Shown: positions 10,238 through 19,565, numbered from the stretch's first letter. The stretch is DNA of 64,000 nt from Anaerobiospirillum succiniciproducens DSM 6400 (GCF_000482845.1 NZ_KI519512.1:41169-105168), one strand, 5' to 3'. Translations and numbers: made by a program. Notes: generated by a model from the letters alone, not told the origin.

Positions 10238-10640
10238 TCTAACGCAATCAAATCTCAAGATCACCGCCTCTAAGATCCCCCACCTCACTTCAAAACTCTA
10301 CGTCAAAAGCGATTTTTCAAAAGTCTAATCCAGCAGGATCACCAACATTATGGCTGTTATGTTATATAAATCCACCGATTGACAAACAAGCTATCAAGCC
10401 AAATTTAAAAGATCACAACATCCTTTCCCTGTGCCGCAATAAAAACATCATATATAAGCCATTTTATAAAAAGATAAATCCACGACTTATAAATGCTCCA
10501 CTATTGTCATATTTAATGATAAATAATTCCGTTAACTAAGGTAGTACATAGGCTCAACGCCTATAAACGATTATTTGCCGTCTATGGATCAAAAGCTTTT
10601 TAGGATCTCACTTTGACGACAAACATCAGGAGATAAGATC
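10238..10640. other. flagellin array 1 upstream region
   Basis: About 400 bp of AT-rich DNA ahead of the first flagellin. It holds a small inverted repeat ATAGGC-TCAAC-GCCTAT (about 10547-10563) about 80 nt before the start codon. I looked for sigma-28 (TAAA-N15-GCCGATAA) and sigma-54 (GG-N10-GC) promoters and found no acceptable match. Confidence 0.4.
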
Positions 10641-11558
10641 ATGGCAGTATATGTAAACACCAATTACAGCGCCCTCCAAGGACAAAGATACCTTTCTAAC
10701 GTCAATAATAGCCTGACTACTACATACCAAAGATTATCAAGTGGTATGCGTATTAATAGCGCTAAAGATGACGCTGCAGGCCTCCAGATCGCTGATCGTC
10801 TGACCTCCCAAATCAACGGCCTCAACCAGGGTAACCGCAACGCATCCGACGGTATCGCCTTAGCTCAGACCATGGAAGCAGGCATGGATGAGATCGCTGG
10901 CATGCTTCAGAAGGTACGTACTTTAGCTGTTCAGGCCGCAAATGGAACTAACACAGCTGAGGATCGTGGTGCCTTAGCAAAAGAAGCTTCCTCATTAGTT
11001 GCTGAAATGCAGCGTATTTCTCAACAGACTACATATGCTGGCAAAACAATCCTCAAGGGAGCTAAGACCGACGACACCATTTATACTAAAGATGCCCAAA
11101 ATGGCTCTAAGGGCGGCGTCATGACCTTACAAGTCGGCTCCAATAAGGGTGATACCATCTCATTTAGTGTTGCCAACTTTACTTTCTCTGCACTTGCTGT
11201 CGGTGCCTCAAAGGGTTTCAAAGGAAATGAGATCAAAGAGGCCTCTAAAGGTACATTGGTAGCTTTCTCAACAGCAACCGCTGCACAGATGCTAATTAAT
11301 TCTATGGATACTCTTATTGCTAAGGTTGATGCTCAGCGTGCCAACTTAGGTGCCATCCAAAACCGTCTTGAAAGCTCCATCCGCAACCAGTCTAACGTTG
11401 CTGCTAACGAAGCTGACGCACGTAGCCGTATTCGCGATGCTGACTTTGCTGAAGAGTCTGCAAGCCTTTCCCAGCAGTCTATTATCCAGCAAGCAGCTGC
11501 TTCCATGCTGATGCAGGCTAACACCCGTCCTCAGCTTGGCCTGAGCTTATTAGGTTAA
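10641..11558 (+). CDS. flagellin, array 1 copy 1
   Basis: Filament subunit exported by the flagellar type III system. Conserved D0/D1 helices: MAVYVNTNYSALQGQRYL at the start, QRLSSGMRINSAKDDAAGLQIADRL around 32-56, and the C-terminal block IRNQSNVAANEADARSRIRDADFAEE through RPQLGLSLLG. The centre (about 145-215) is short and variable. 305 aa, a compact flagellin with little or no D2/D3. Strong ribosome-binding site (CAGGAGAT). First of four genes 13-15 bp apart. It differs from copies 2 and 3 in the early segment SNVNNSLTT and resembles copy 4 in the middle (IYTKDAQNGSKGGVM). Confidence 0.95.
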   Translation: MAVYVNTNYSALQGQRYLSNVNNSLTTTYQRLSSGMRINSAKDDAAGLQIADRLTSQINGLNQGNRNASDGIALAQTMEAGMDEIAGMLQKVRTLAVQAANGTNTAEDRGALAKEASSLVAEMQRISQQTTYAGKTILKGAKTDDTIYTKDAQNGSKGGVMTLQVGSNKGDTISFSVANFTFSALAVGASKGFKGNEIKEASKGTLVAFSTATAAQMLINSMDTLIAKVDAQRANLGAIQNRLESSIRNQSNVAANEADARSRIRDADFAEESASLSQQSIIQQAAASMLMQANTRPQLGLSLLG

Positions 11559-11573
11559 TCGGAGGATAGTCAC

Positions 11574-12530
11574 ATGGCAGTATATGTTAATACCAATTAC
11601 TCAGCTCTTCAGGGCCAGCGCTACTTAGGCAACGTCCAGAACCAGCTCACGACCACATACCAGAGATTATCAAGCGGTATGCGTATTAACAGCGCCAAAG
11701 ATGACGCTGCTGGCCTCCAGATCGCGGATCGTCTGACCTCCCAAATCAACGGCCTCAACCAGGGAAACCGTAACGCATCAGACGGTATTGCCCTTGCGCA
11801 GACCATGGAAGCAGGCATGGACGAGATCTCTGGCATGCTCCAGAAGATGCGTACCTTAACCGTACAAGCTGCAAACGGCACTAACACCGCAGAAGATCGC
11901 AAAGCTCTTGGCAAGGAAATGGAGTCCCTAGCAAACGAAGTTACTCGTATTGCTACAAAGACTACCTTTGCAGGCAAGACTATCTTAAATGGCAAGATCG
12001 ACGGCTCTATTTTTGGCGATAAGCAAGTTCAGAATAATCCTGCTGGTGAAAAAGGCACTATGACCTTCCAAGTAGGTTCCAACAAGGGCGATACAATCTC
12101 CTTTGATTCTGAATCCGTTGTTCTGTCAAAGCTTGGTAACGGCGGCGACTTAATGGGCGAGACTGATAAGTTTTTATCGTTTAATAAGGATACTGGTGCT
12201 GTTACTGTAAACATGGACAAAGCAGACTTCGGAAACGCTGCTGCAAATAATTACATCGGTAAAGCTATTGAGTTATTTGACTCAATGATTGCTGCAATCG
12301 ATAGCAAGCGTGCCGACCTTGGCGCTCTGCAGAATCGTTTAGAGTCATCTATCCGTAACCAGTCTAATGTGGCTGCTAATGAGGCTGATGCGCGTAGCCG
12401 TATTCGTGATGCTGACTTTGCTGAAGAGTCTGCTAACTTATCACAGCAGTCCATCATTCAACAGGCTGCAGCTTCTATGCTGATGCAGGCTAATACCCGT
12501 CCTCAGCTCGGTTTAAGCCTCTTAGGCTAA
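11574..12530 (+). CDS. flagellin, array 1 copy 2
   Basis: Filament subunit, 318 aa, the same D0/D1 framework as copy 1 but with GNVQNQLTT near the N-terminus and a different centre (about 140-230: GKIDGSIFGDKQVQNNPAGEKG, then SVVLSKLGNGGDLMG). C-terminus as in its neighbours (FAEESANLSQQ, RPQLGLSLLG). It starts 15 bp after copy 1, with CGGAGG ahead of the ATG. The stop-codon context (TAATAGGAGTTAGATC) reappears identically after copy 3, so copies 2 and 3 probably arose by tandem duplication. Confidence 0.95.
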   Translation: MAVYVNTNYSALQGQRYLGNVQNQLTTTYQRLSSGMRINSAKDDAAGLQIADRLTSQINGLNQGNRNASDGIALAQTMEAGMDEISGMLQKMRTLTVQAANGTNTAEDRKALGKEMESLANEVTRIATKTTFAGKTILNGKIDGSIFGDKQVQNNPAGEKGTMTFQVGSNKGDTISFDSESVVLSKLGNGGDLMGETDKFLSFNKDTGAVTVNMDKADFGNAAANNYIGKAIELFDSMIAAIDSKRADLGALQNRLESSIRNQSNVAANEADARSRIRDADFAEESANLSQQSIIQQAAASMLMQANTRPQLGLSLLG

Positions 12531-12543
12531 TAGGAGTTAGATC

Positions 12544-13485
12544 ATGGCTGTTTATGTCAATACAAACTATAGCGCCCTTCAAGGCCAGCGCTACTTAGGC
12601 AATGTCCAGAACCAGCTCACAACTACGTACCAACGCTTATCAAGCGGTATGCGTATTAACAGCGCTAAAGATGACGCTGCTGGCCTCCAGATCTCAGATC
12701 GTTTGACATCCCAAATCAACGGCCTCAACCAGGGTAACCGTAACGCTTCTGACGGTATCGCTCTTGCGCAGACCATGGAAGCAGGCATGGACGAGATCTC
12801 TGGCATGCTCCAGAAGATCCGTACTTTAGCTGTTCAGGCTGCGAACGGAACCAATACCGCTGAAGACAAAACAGCTTTATCAAAAGAAGCAACATCTTTA
12901 GCCAATGAGATCAGTCGTATCGCGTTACAAACAACTTATGCCGGCAAGACTATCCTCAGAGGCCAGAAAGATGATGAGTCGACCATTTTCTCAAAGGCTG
13001 CAAATAATACTGATAATGGTAAGGCAGGCAAGTTAACTCTTCAAGTTGGCTCCAACAAGGGAGATACTATCTCATTTAGTGTTGAGAGCATGCAGTTTTC
13101 TAAGATTGGAAGCCGTGCTGATCCAAAATTCAAAGACAACTTCGTCGATAAGAATGTCATTAAGGTTACTGCAAGCGTTATTTCAATTGATTTCACTGTA
13201 AAGAGTGCCGCAGATATAACTATTGGCCTTATGGATTCAATGATCGCCAATGTTGATGCACAACGTGCCGATCTTGGTGCTTTGCAGAATCGTTTAGAGT
13301 CATCTATTCGCAATCAGTCTAACGTTGCTGCTAACGAAGCTGATGCACGCTCACGTATTCGCGATGCTGACTTTGCTGAAGAGTCTGCTAACCTTTCACA
13401 GCAGTCCATCATTCAACAGGCTGCTGCTTCTATGCTGATGCAGGCTAATACCCGTCCTCAGCTCGGTTTAAGCCTCTTAGGCTAA
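12544..13485 (+). CDS. flagellin, array 1 copy 3
   Basis: Filament subunit, 313 aa. The N-terminal ~120 residues are nearly identical to copy 2 and the C-terminal ~75 to copies 2 and 4. The centre (about 145-225) has its own sequence (KDDESTIFSKAANNTDNGKAG, MQFSKIGSRADPKF). Ribosome-binding site AGGAG 8 nt before the ATG, 13 bp after copy 2, consistent with a polycistronic message. Confidence 0.95.
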   Translation: MAVYVNTNYSALQGQRYLGNVQNQLTTTYQRLSSGMRINSAKDDAAGLQISDRLTSQINGLNQGNRNASDGIALAQTMEAGMDEISGMLQKIRTLAVQAANGTNTAEDKTALSKEATSLANEISRIALQTTYAGKTILRGQKDDESTIFSKAANNTDNGKAGKLTLQVGSNKGDTISFSVESMQFSKIGSRADPKFKDNFVDKNVIKVTASVISIDFTVKSAADITIGLMDSMIANVDAQRADLGALQNRLESSIRNQSNVAANEADARSRIRDADFAEESANLSQQSIIQQAAASMLMQANTRPQLGLSLLG

Positions 13486-13498
13486 TAGGAGTTAGATC

Positions 13499-14407
13499 AT
13501 GGCAGTATTTGTAAATACAAACTATAGCGCCCTCCAAGGACAACGCTATTTAAATAATGTCAACAATTCGCTTACCACAACTTACCAGCGTCTGTCAAGT
13601 GGCATGCGTATTAACAGCGCCAAAGACGACGCTGCAGGCCTCCAGATCGCCGATCGTCTTACTAGCCAGATAAATGGTTTAAATCAGGGAAATCGTAACG
13701 CTTCAGACGGTATCGCCCTTGCTCAGACCATCGAGTCAGGCATTGACGAGATCTCAGGCATGCTCCAGAAGATCCGTACTTTAGCTGTTCAGGCTGCAAA
13801 CGGCACCAATACCAAGGAAGATCGTGACGCATTAGGCAAAGAGGCATCAGCTTTAGTTGCTGAGATGCAACGTATTTCTCAGCAGACTACTTACGGTGGT
13901 AAGAAAATCCTTAAGGGTGCAAAGCAGGATGATTCCATTTACACCAAAGATGACACTAATGGCTCTAAGGGCGGTAAGTTAGTACTGCAGGTTGGCTCTA
14001 ACAAGGGTGACACAATTTCATTTTCTGTTGCTAACTTTACTTTCTCAGTTTTAGCTAAGAATGGTTCTGCTGGCTTTACTACTACTAAGGAAACATCCAA
14101 AGGCGGTGCCATCACTTTCTCTACAGGAGGTGCTGAGGCTTTAATCCAGTCAATGGACAAGATCATTGCTGCTGTAGACTCTCAGCGTGCCGACCTTGGC
14201 GCTCTGCAAAATCGTCTTGAGTCATCTATCCGTAATCAGTCTAACGTAGCCGCTAACGAAGCTGATGCACGTAGCCGTATTCGCGATGCTGACTTTGCTG
14301 AAGAGTCTGCTAACCTGTCACAGCAGTCCATCATTCAGCAGGCAGCTGCTTCTATGCTGATGCAGGCTAATACCCGTCCTCAGCTGGGCTTAAGCTTATT
14401 AGGCTAA
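13499..14407 (+). CDS. flagellin, array 1 copy 4
   Basis: Filament subunit, 302 aa, last of the array. It begins MAVFVNTN rather than MAVYVNTN and shares NNVNNSLTT and the centre (DSIYTKDDTNGSKGGK, VANFTFSVLA) with copy 1, while its ribosome-binding site is that of copy 3. It therefore looks like a mosaic of the two lineages. It is followed by a strong terminator shared with the convergent uvrC. Confidence 0.95.
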   Translation: MAVFVNTNYSALQGQRYLNNVNNSLTTTYQRLSSGMRINSAKDDAAGLQIADRLTSQINGLNQGNRNASDGIALAQTIESGIDEISGMLQKIRTLAVQAANGTNTKEDRDALGKEASALVAEMQRISQQTTYGGKKILKGAKQDDSIYTKDDTNGSKGGKLVLQVGSNKGDTISFSVANFTFSVLAKNGSAGFTTTKETSKGGAITFSTGGAEALIQSMDKIIAAVDSQRADLGALQNRLESSIRNQSNVAANEADARSRIRDADFAEESANLSQQSIIQQAAASMLMQANTRPQLGLSLLG

Positions 14408-14447
14408 TAATGCTTTAGCGCGAGTGCGCAAAGTCTTTTTTTATATT

Positions 14448-14476
14448 AAGGCAGCCTTGGGGCTGCCTTTTTTTGT
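14448..14476 (+). terminator. terminator between flagellin array 1 and uvrC
   Basis: Stem AAGGCAGCC / GGCTGCCTT with loop TTGG and a run of T on the plus strand. It lies between two convergent genes; on the minus strand the A-flanks also give a T-rich tail, so it may serve both. Confidence 0.9.
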
Positions 14477-14493
14477 GTTTGTTGGCTTAATGT

Positions 14494-17460
14494 TTAGCTA
14501 TGAAGCTCATCATAGATTTGTTCGGCCATCTTTGGACTGATGCCAGGGACTTTCTTGAGCTCATCAATGCCAGCACGCAATACCTCTTGCATGCCGCCTA
14601 AGTGCTTTAATATAGCCTGACGACGCTTTGGACCTACTCCTGCAATGCTTTCAAGCTTGGAAGTCCGTCTTGCTTTAGCGCGGCGATTTCTGTGTCCTGT
14701 AATGGCAAAGCGATGGGACTCATCTCGAATATGGATCACCAACTGCAAGGCTGGTGAATTTAGAGTGAGATTAATGCGCTCGTGACTAAAGGCTCTAATA
14801 AGAGTCTCAAGACCTTCCTTTCTACCCTCTCCCTTGGCAACAGCTACTATGGTTGGCATTGGTGTCTTAGCATTAGCAAAGGCATTAGAGATTACCTCCT
14901 CAGCCTGGGATAACTGACCTGGGCCACCATCAATAAAGACAAGCTGCGGACATTCACCACCATCAGGATCTTTAAAGCGCCTTGTTAGCACCTGATGCAT
15001 AGCCGCAAAGTCATCTCCAGGAGTGATACCATCGATATTGAACCTGCGATAGCGAGAACTATCTGGGCCTTCTCGATTAAACACTACGCACGAGGCTACA
15101 GTAAGCTCACCTTGAGTATGGGAAATGTCATAACACTCCATACGCTCAACGCCACTAATGCCAAGCAAGCTCTCTAGTTCTTTAATACGATGCTCTGCAG
15201 TGGCAAATGACTGCACCTTAGCACTAAGAGCTACAGACGCGTTAGTCATGGCTAGACGTACAAAACGATGCTTAGCACCTCGCACGCCACGGGTGAAGCG
15301 TACATTCTTATCAAACTGTTTCTTAAGCGCCTCTTTGAGTACGCTCAGCTCGTCTTTGAGCACTACAGCGCCCGCACCATCGACGGAAGTGTCATCGACA
15401 GCATCGCCTGTATCGGCTGTGTTGGCTGCATCGCCTTTATCGGTTGTATCGGCTGCATCGATGCATGATGTGTGGGCATCATCTGTTTCCTCTGCTTGTT
15501 GCTCTGAGATCGTAAGATGTGGTGTTTTGGTGTCTTTGTCCGAGTGCTCGTCGGTGAGGTATTCTTCTTCAAGATCAAGCGCATCTACAACATCATCATG
15601 GAGCTTACCTTGCAGGCGATCGTGGCGCTCTTGTGGATCGATATTGTCCATGGCCTTGATCTCTGCAACGAGGCTCTTTGCGCCAGCAATACGCTCGTCT
15701 TTATCCCCTGGCACGATGGACTGCTGCATACGACGGGATCTTGAGGATACCTGTCCTGGTTTTAAGTTCTCAGACTCATCGCTACCAGCATTAGCATCTG
15801 CGCTAATTAGATCACTTGTTACGCCATCTTGTCCTGTCTCATCATCTGCTGCATTTACGGCATTGAAATCAAGATCAATTACCACCTCATCAGGGATAAG
15901 GTTGCTGTGAGTATCATTAAGATAGAAACGGCTTAAGAACGATAAGACGAGCTCAGTATTATTTCTAACTTCGCTTGTGAGCTTTGGAAAGAACGAGCGA
16001 GTTCCAAAGATGCGGCCATTTCGGATAAAGAGCACGTGGATACAGGCCATACCCTCTGCCATAGCAAAGCCAATGACATCTAATGGATACTCGATACCCG
16101 AGACAATACTATTAGCCTCTTGTACCTTTCTAAGCGAGGTAAGCTGATCTCTAAGCGCTGCGGCCTCTTCAAACTCCATACGTGCAGCATGCTCTTCCAT
16201 CTTTTTAACAATAGCGCTCAAGAGCTCTTGATTGTGGCCTTGTAAGAAAAGTTTAACGAGCTCTACTTGCTCAGCATACTGTGCCTGTTTTTCTTTAGAC
16301 ATAGGCACGCAAGGAGCTAAGCACTTACCAATTTGAGCCATGAGACAAGGTCTAGAGCGATGAGCATAGACGGTATCTTCACATTGACGAATTGGAAAGA
16401 GCTGCAGCATGAGTCTAAGGCTGTCTTTTACTGCAGATGAATCCGGGAATGGGCCAAAGTATTCACCGGCTTTACGGCGTGCTCCACGGTGGTAGTAAAT
16501 ACCTGGATGCTCATGCTGAGAGGTAAGCAAGATATACGGGTATGACTTATCATCTCGCAGCAAGATGTTAAAGTGCGGCTGATACTTCTTAATGAGCTCA
16601 TTTTCAAGAATCAAAGCCTCACTTTCAGAGAAGGTAACAGTAAACTCAATATGAGCAATATGCGAGACTAAAACCCTGGTCTTAACGCCTTGATCTTGCT
16701 TTAAGAAATAAGAGCTTAAACGCTTCTTAAGATCTTTAGCCTTGCCTACATAGATGACCTGATTGCGCAGGTCATACATGCGATAACAACCAGGACGATT
16801 TGGTACTGTCTTTAAGAAAGCCTTGCTATCAAAAAGCTCTGCACTACCATCCTCATCTACCTTGGCACCCTCAACTTGTCCTTGGATTTCGGCGTCAGCC
16901 ATATCCATTTGAGGCTCAGCTACATCTGATCCAAAGCCTGCTTTATGGGCATCGTCATAGTTGCCATCTTCATCAGGAGCAAACTGAATGGATCTTCCAG
17001 CCCCGCGTAACTGACGCTCTTTAATTTTGCTAATCTCGTAGGCAATACGACTCTTATTGCGATTACCAAAGATTTCATCTTCAGTTGCGCTCTCGAGATC
17101 ATCAAAGCCATCCTCAAGGTCATCGCTTAATGGGCTATCAAGGTCTTCCTCTAAGGCATCCTCAAGGTTATTGCTTAATGAGCTATCAAGGTCATCCTCT
17201 AAGGACTCATCAAGCTCGTTTATCGAGGAGCTCTCGAGATCTTCTAATTCATCGTCATCATCAAGATCTGCGGCATAAGCACCAATACCAATCTCCTTAG
17301 CTGCACAAGCAATAGCATCTAAGGTTGTATCTGTTGCTTTGCTGTCTTTATCCTCCACTTGAGCGTTAGCAAGCGTAGCATTAACTGCTTGTGACTTTGC
17401 AGAGCTCTGAGTTGTGGATGCTAATTTAGCTTTAGATTTATTTGATGATGTGCGTGGCAC
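14494..17460 (-). CDS. uvrC: excinuclease ABC subunit C, enlarged
   Basis: Dual-incision nuclease of nucleotide excision repair. The normal parts are all present (numbering from a TTG 8 codons upstream): GIY-YIG nuclease from about 224 (PNRPGCYRMY, VIYVGKA), Cys 369, 380, 388 and 392 corresponding to the E. coli UvrC Fe-S cysteines, UVR motif about 425-460, RNase H-like second nuclease from about 735 (MECYDISHTQGE, FIDGGPGQL, HIRDESHRFAI), and a helix-hairpin-helix tail (IAGVGPKRR, VPGISPKMA). Unusual: E. coli UvrC has 610 residues, while this has about 990. The extra parts are an acidic N-terminal extension (~215 aa with a 16-residue repeat) and an Asp/Ala/Thr-rich insert (~165 aa, about 542-705) between the halves. 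I prefer the GTG at 17460 (AGGA 7 nt upstream) over the TTG at 17484. Confidence 0.9.
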   Translation of the reverse strand: MPRTSSNKSKAKLASTTQSSAKSQAVNATLANAQVEDKDSKATDTTLDAIACAAKEIGIGAYAADLDDDDELEDLESSSINELDESLEDDLDSSLSNNLEDALEEDLDSPLSDDLEDGFDDLESATEDEIFGNRNKSRIAYEISKIKERQLRGAGRSIQFAPDEDGNYDDAHKAGFGSDVAEPQMDMADAEIQGQVEGAKVDEDGSAELFDSKAFLKTVPNRPGCYRMYDLRNQVIYVGKAKDLKKRLSSYFLKQDQGVKTRVLVSHIAHIEFTVTFSESEALILENELIKKYQPHFNILLRDDKSYPYILLTSQHEHPGIYYHRGARRKAGEYFGPFPDSSAVKDSLRLMLQLFPIRQCEDTVYAHRSRPCLMAQIGKCLAPCVPMSKEKQAQYAEQVELVKLFLQGHNQELLSAIVKKMEEHAARMEFEEAAALRDQLTSLRKVQEANSIVSGIEYPLDVIGFAMAEGMACIHVLFIRNGRIFGTRSFFPKLTSEVRNNTELVLSFLSRFYLNDTHSNLIPDEVVIDLDFNAVNAADDETGQDGVTSDLISADANAGSDESENLKPGQVSSRSRRMQQSIVPGDKDERIAGAKSLVAEIKAMDNIDPQERHDRLQGKLHDDVVDALDLEEEYLTDEHSDKDTKTPHLTISEQQAEETDDAHTSCIDAADTTDKGDAANTADTGDAVDDTSVDGAGAVVLKDELSVLKEALKKQFDKNVRFTRGVRGAKHRFVRLAMTNASVALSAKVQSFATAEHRIKELESLLGISGVERMECYDISHTQGELTVASCVVFNREGPDSSRYRRFNIDGITPGDDFAAMHQVLTRRFKDPDGGECPQLVFIDGGPGQLSQAEEVISNAFANAKTPMPTIVAVAKGEGRKEGLETLIRAFSHERINLTLNSPALQLVIHIRDESHRFAITGHRNRRAKARRTSKLESIAGVGPKRRQAILKHLGGMQEVLRAGIDELKKVPGISPKMAEQIYDELHS
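17113..17208 (-). repeat. 48-bp tandem repeat inside the uvrC N-terminal extension
   Basis: Two imperfect 48-bp units encode 16-residue acidic repeats of the form LEDxLxEDLDSxLSxx. They explain the length of the extension and suggest expansion by slippage or unequal crossover. Confidence 0.7.
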
Positions 17461-17682
17461 GGCTAGTCCTGTTAATTGCTCCAAAAGGTGGCTACAGTCT
17501 ATCAGGATTAATGGTCGATAACACGTACAATGCGATCTTGTCTTGTTTAGTGCCTAGCTATGAGTGCAGTTGGCTTACAGTGCTGGATTTCGGGCGGGAG
17601 TAAAGTTCTGGATTTAGCGCTGGATTTAGCGCTGGAGTAAGGTAATTACTTTAGTGGTGGGAATTTTGATAAGGCAAATGCA

Positions 17683-17745
17683 GGCGGCGCTGTGGCTGCC
17701 TGCATTTTTTTTAGGCTACCTTAGGTTTGGTAGCCTGTGGGGGTG
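17683..17745. terminator. two hairpins between metQ and uvrC
   Basis: Hairpin 1 (about 17683-17708): GCAGGC ... GCCTGC, followed on the plus strand by ATTTTTTTT. Hairpin 2 (about 17712-17737): AGGCTACC / GGTAGCCT. Both lie downstream of metQ on the minus strand, about 25-80 nt past its stop, and probably end its transcript. The best T run is, oddly, on the plus-strand side. Confidence 0.6.
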
Positions 17746-17765
17746 ATACAAGCTTTATGCTTGTA

Positions 17766-18569
17766 TTACTTGAGGTAAGAAGCTGGAGCTGGAACTACAG
17801 CACCCTTGTAAGTGTCAAGGATGAACTTAGCAGTTTCCTTGGAGGTGAGCTCCTCAACTAATACCTTAATGTCTGGGTTCTTGGCGCTCTCAGAGTTACC
17901 AACTAAGATGTTAACGTATGGAGAGTCTGCATCCTCAGAGAGTAATGAATCAGTAAGAGGATTTAATTTAGCTGGAATAGCGTAGTTACTGTTAATAATT
18001 GCAGCATCAACGTCAGCTAAAGCACGTGGCAGCTGAGCAGCCTCGAGCTCTTGGAAGTGTAAGTTCTTCTTGTTCTCGGTAATATCAAGAACAGTTGCTA
18101 CTACAGAGGTTGGATCCTCAAGGGTAATTAAGCCTTTCTTAGCAAGTAATAAAAGAGCACGGCCACCGTTGGTTGGATCGTTAGGAATAGCGATAGTAGC
18201 ACCATCCTTGAGATCGTCGATTGACTTTAACTTCTGGGAGTAAAGGCCCATTGGCTCGATGTGAACGCCAGCAACTGCTACTAAGTCAGAGCCGTGATCC
18301 TTTACAAATACCTCAAGGTAAGGCTTGTGCTGGAAGAAGTTAGCATCAAGCTCAGCAGCATCTACAGCTAAATTAGGCTGTACATAGTCGTTAAACTCGG
18401 TGATCTCAAGCTTAACGCCTTTCTTCTCTAATGCTGGCTTAACAAACTCTAAGATCTCAGCATGAGGAACTGGGGTAGCGCCAACCTTAAGAGTACCTGC
18501 AAAGGCGTTTGAAACAAAGCTAGCGGATGCGACTAAAGCAACGGAGAGTGCAACTAAAGTTTTCTTCAT
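17766..18569 (-). CDS. metQ: D-methionine-type ABC transporter substrate-binding protein (NlpA/MetQ family)
   Basis: Periplasmic binding protein feeding a MetNI-type importer. Diagnostic segments: LKVGATPVPHAEIL, ITEFNDYVQPNLAV, ELDANFFQHKPYLE, AIPNDPTNGGRALLLL, AAIINSNYA and SPYVNILV. 267 aa with a classical signal peptide (MKKTLVALSVALVASASFVSNAFA/G). Odd: there is no lipobox cysteine, so it is predicted to be soluble, unlike lipoprotein MetQ of E. coli. It stands alone; a metN-metI pair without metQ lies 25 kb to the right, and together they would make one transporter. Methionine is the likely ligand, though the family also includes other amino-acid binders. Confidence 0.85.
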   Translation of the reverse strand: MKKTLVALSVALVASASFVSNAFAGTLKVGATPVPHAEILEFVKPALEKKGVKLEITEFNDYVQPNLAVDAAELDANFFQHKPYLEVFVKDHGSDLVAVAGVHIEPMGLYSQKLKSIDDLKDGATIAIPNDPTNGGRALLLLAKKGLITLEDPTSVVATVLDITENKKNLHFQELEAAQLPRALADVDAAIINSNYAIPAKLNPLTDSLLSEDADSPYVNILVGNSESAKNPDIKVLVEELTSKETAKFILDTYKGAVVPAPASYLK

Positions 18570-18634
18570 ATTACTTTTAAGCGAGGTTTTAGCTCGCCCC
18601 CTTGAACAATAACCTGAAAAATTTCGTTGGATTC

Positions 18635-18663
18635 ACTATAGCGAGAAACAATCATGCTCACAA
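18635..18663 (-). promoter_or_regulatory. sigma-70-type promoter of metQ
   Basis: Minus strand: -35 TTGTGA (18663-18658), 17-bp spacer, -10 TATAGT (18640-18635), about 65 nt ahead of the metQ ATG. No MetJ box (AGACGTCT repeats) was seen here. Confidence 0.6.
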
Positions 18664-19440
18664 CCTAGTGTGTATGTGCCTTACCACTTTTGTGCTTTAT
18701 TTTAGTGCATGATTTTGAAAATGGCCAGTAAAGTGAGTTTTTAACAAGCCTTATATTTAAGCCATCCGTAAACTATTTGGCCATACAAATGTGGCGAAAT
18801 GCGACTTTCTACAAAAAATTCACTGCGCGAATATGGAACAGCGCCCACTTTTCGCGCAAATTATCAGGCTATAAAGCCCATATTTACGTGCTTTTGAACC
18901 CAAAAAACAGCATGATTACGCCATTTTTGAACTACTTCACAAAGACAAATACCTATTTGCCACTGCAACGACTTGCAACGCATTTGCAGTTCTAAACGCA
19001 TTAATCTCTTTAGCCTATGCCTCCGATAAATCATCAACTAGTGATGAATAATGCATTTATTCAGATAGTGCACAGCGCTGCTGGCTTTTGAAAATACTAT
19101 CGCAAGCACTTAAGCTACTTTTATCTTAGTGTACTTAAGACGGCTGTATCTTAGGTAAAAAGACAAGCTTTATGCTCCCTTGCTTTCAATGATCTCAAGC
19201 TATGACTTACTTTCTTGCCATGACTTTTTTCATCTAATGTGTCATAGCCATTGAGCGACTTAAGCTGTAAGCGCCTTGACTTGGCTGTTAGCAATTAACA
19301 GTTAGTGGTTAGCTTGTATCAGTTTGGCTTAGACGTTAGTAGTTAGAGGTTATCTGGTATCTGTTTGCCTGAGAAGTTAGTGATTAGCAGTAAGTCTTTA
19401 GTTTTTTTTGTGTTTTGATGAGCTTGGAGGCTAGATAAAC
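18664..19440. other. intergenic region between metQ and the D-lactate dehydrogenase
   Basis: No convincing gene. From about 19285 to 19405 there are degenerate repeats built on GTTAGTnGTTAG and GTATCnGTTTGnCT(T/G)AGA, roughly three units of 40-55 bp. A 72-codon open frame at 18777-18995 has neither a ribosome-binding site nor family features and was not called. Confidence 0.4.
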
Positions 19441-19442
19441 AA

Positions 19443-19480
19443 AAGGCAATGGCGCGAACTTTTGAGCACGCCATTGCCTT
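19443..19480 (-). terminator. terminator of the D-lactate dehydrogenase gene
   Basis: 12-bp perfect stem AAGGCAATGGCG / CGCCATTGCCTT with a 14-nt loop, followed on the minus strand by TTTTGTTT, about 86 nt past the stop codon. Confidence 0.8.
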
Positions 19481-19499
19481 GTATATTGCTGGAGTTGGG

Positions 19500-19556
19500 C
19501 TCATCAAGTGATGTTGATGAGCCTATTGGACTCATCAAGTGATGTTGGTGAGCCTA
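19500..19556. repeat. tandem pair of 31-bp hairpin units
   Basis: Two copies (19501-19525 and 19532-19556) of TCATCAAGTGATGTTGRTGA followed by GCCTA, 31 bp apart. Each can fold: CTCATCAA / TTGATGAG in the first, with one change in the second. They sit just after the stop codon of the minus-strand oxidase gene. Confidence 0.6.
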
Positions 19557-19565
19557 AAAGCTTAC

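Noticed and set aside
10441..10590. Sigma-28 promoter ahead of flagellin array 1
   Set aside because: GCCGTCTA at 10577 and TAAA elements exist but spacing is 9 or 14 instead of 15 and the -10 match is poor.
15158..15910. 250-codon open frame on the plus strand inside uvrC
   Set aside because: Its composition (Ser/Ala/Arg runs) mirrors the antisense of the acidic UvrC insert; there is no ribosome-binding site or family resemblance.
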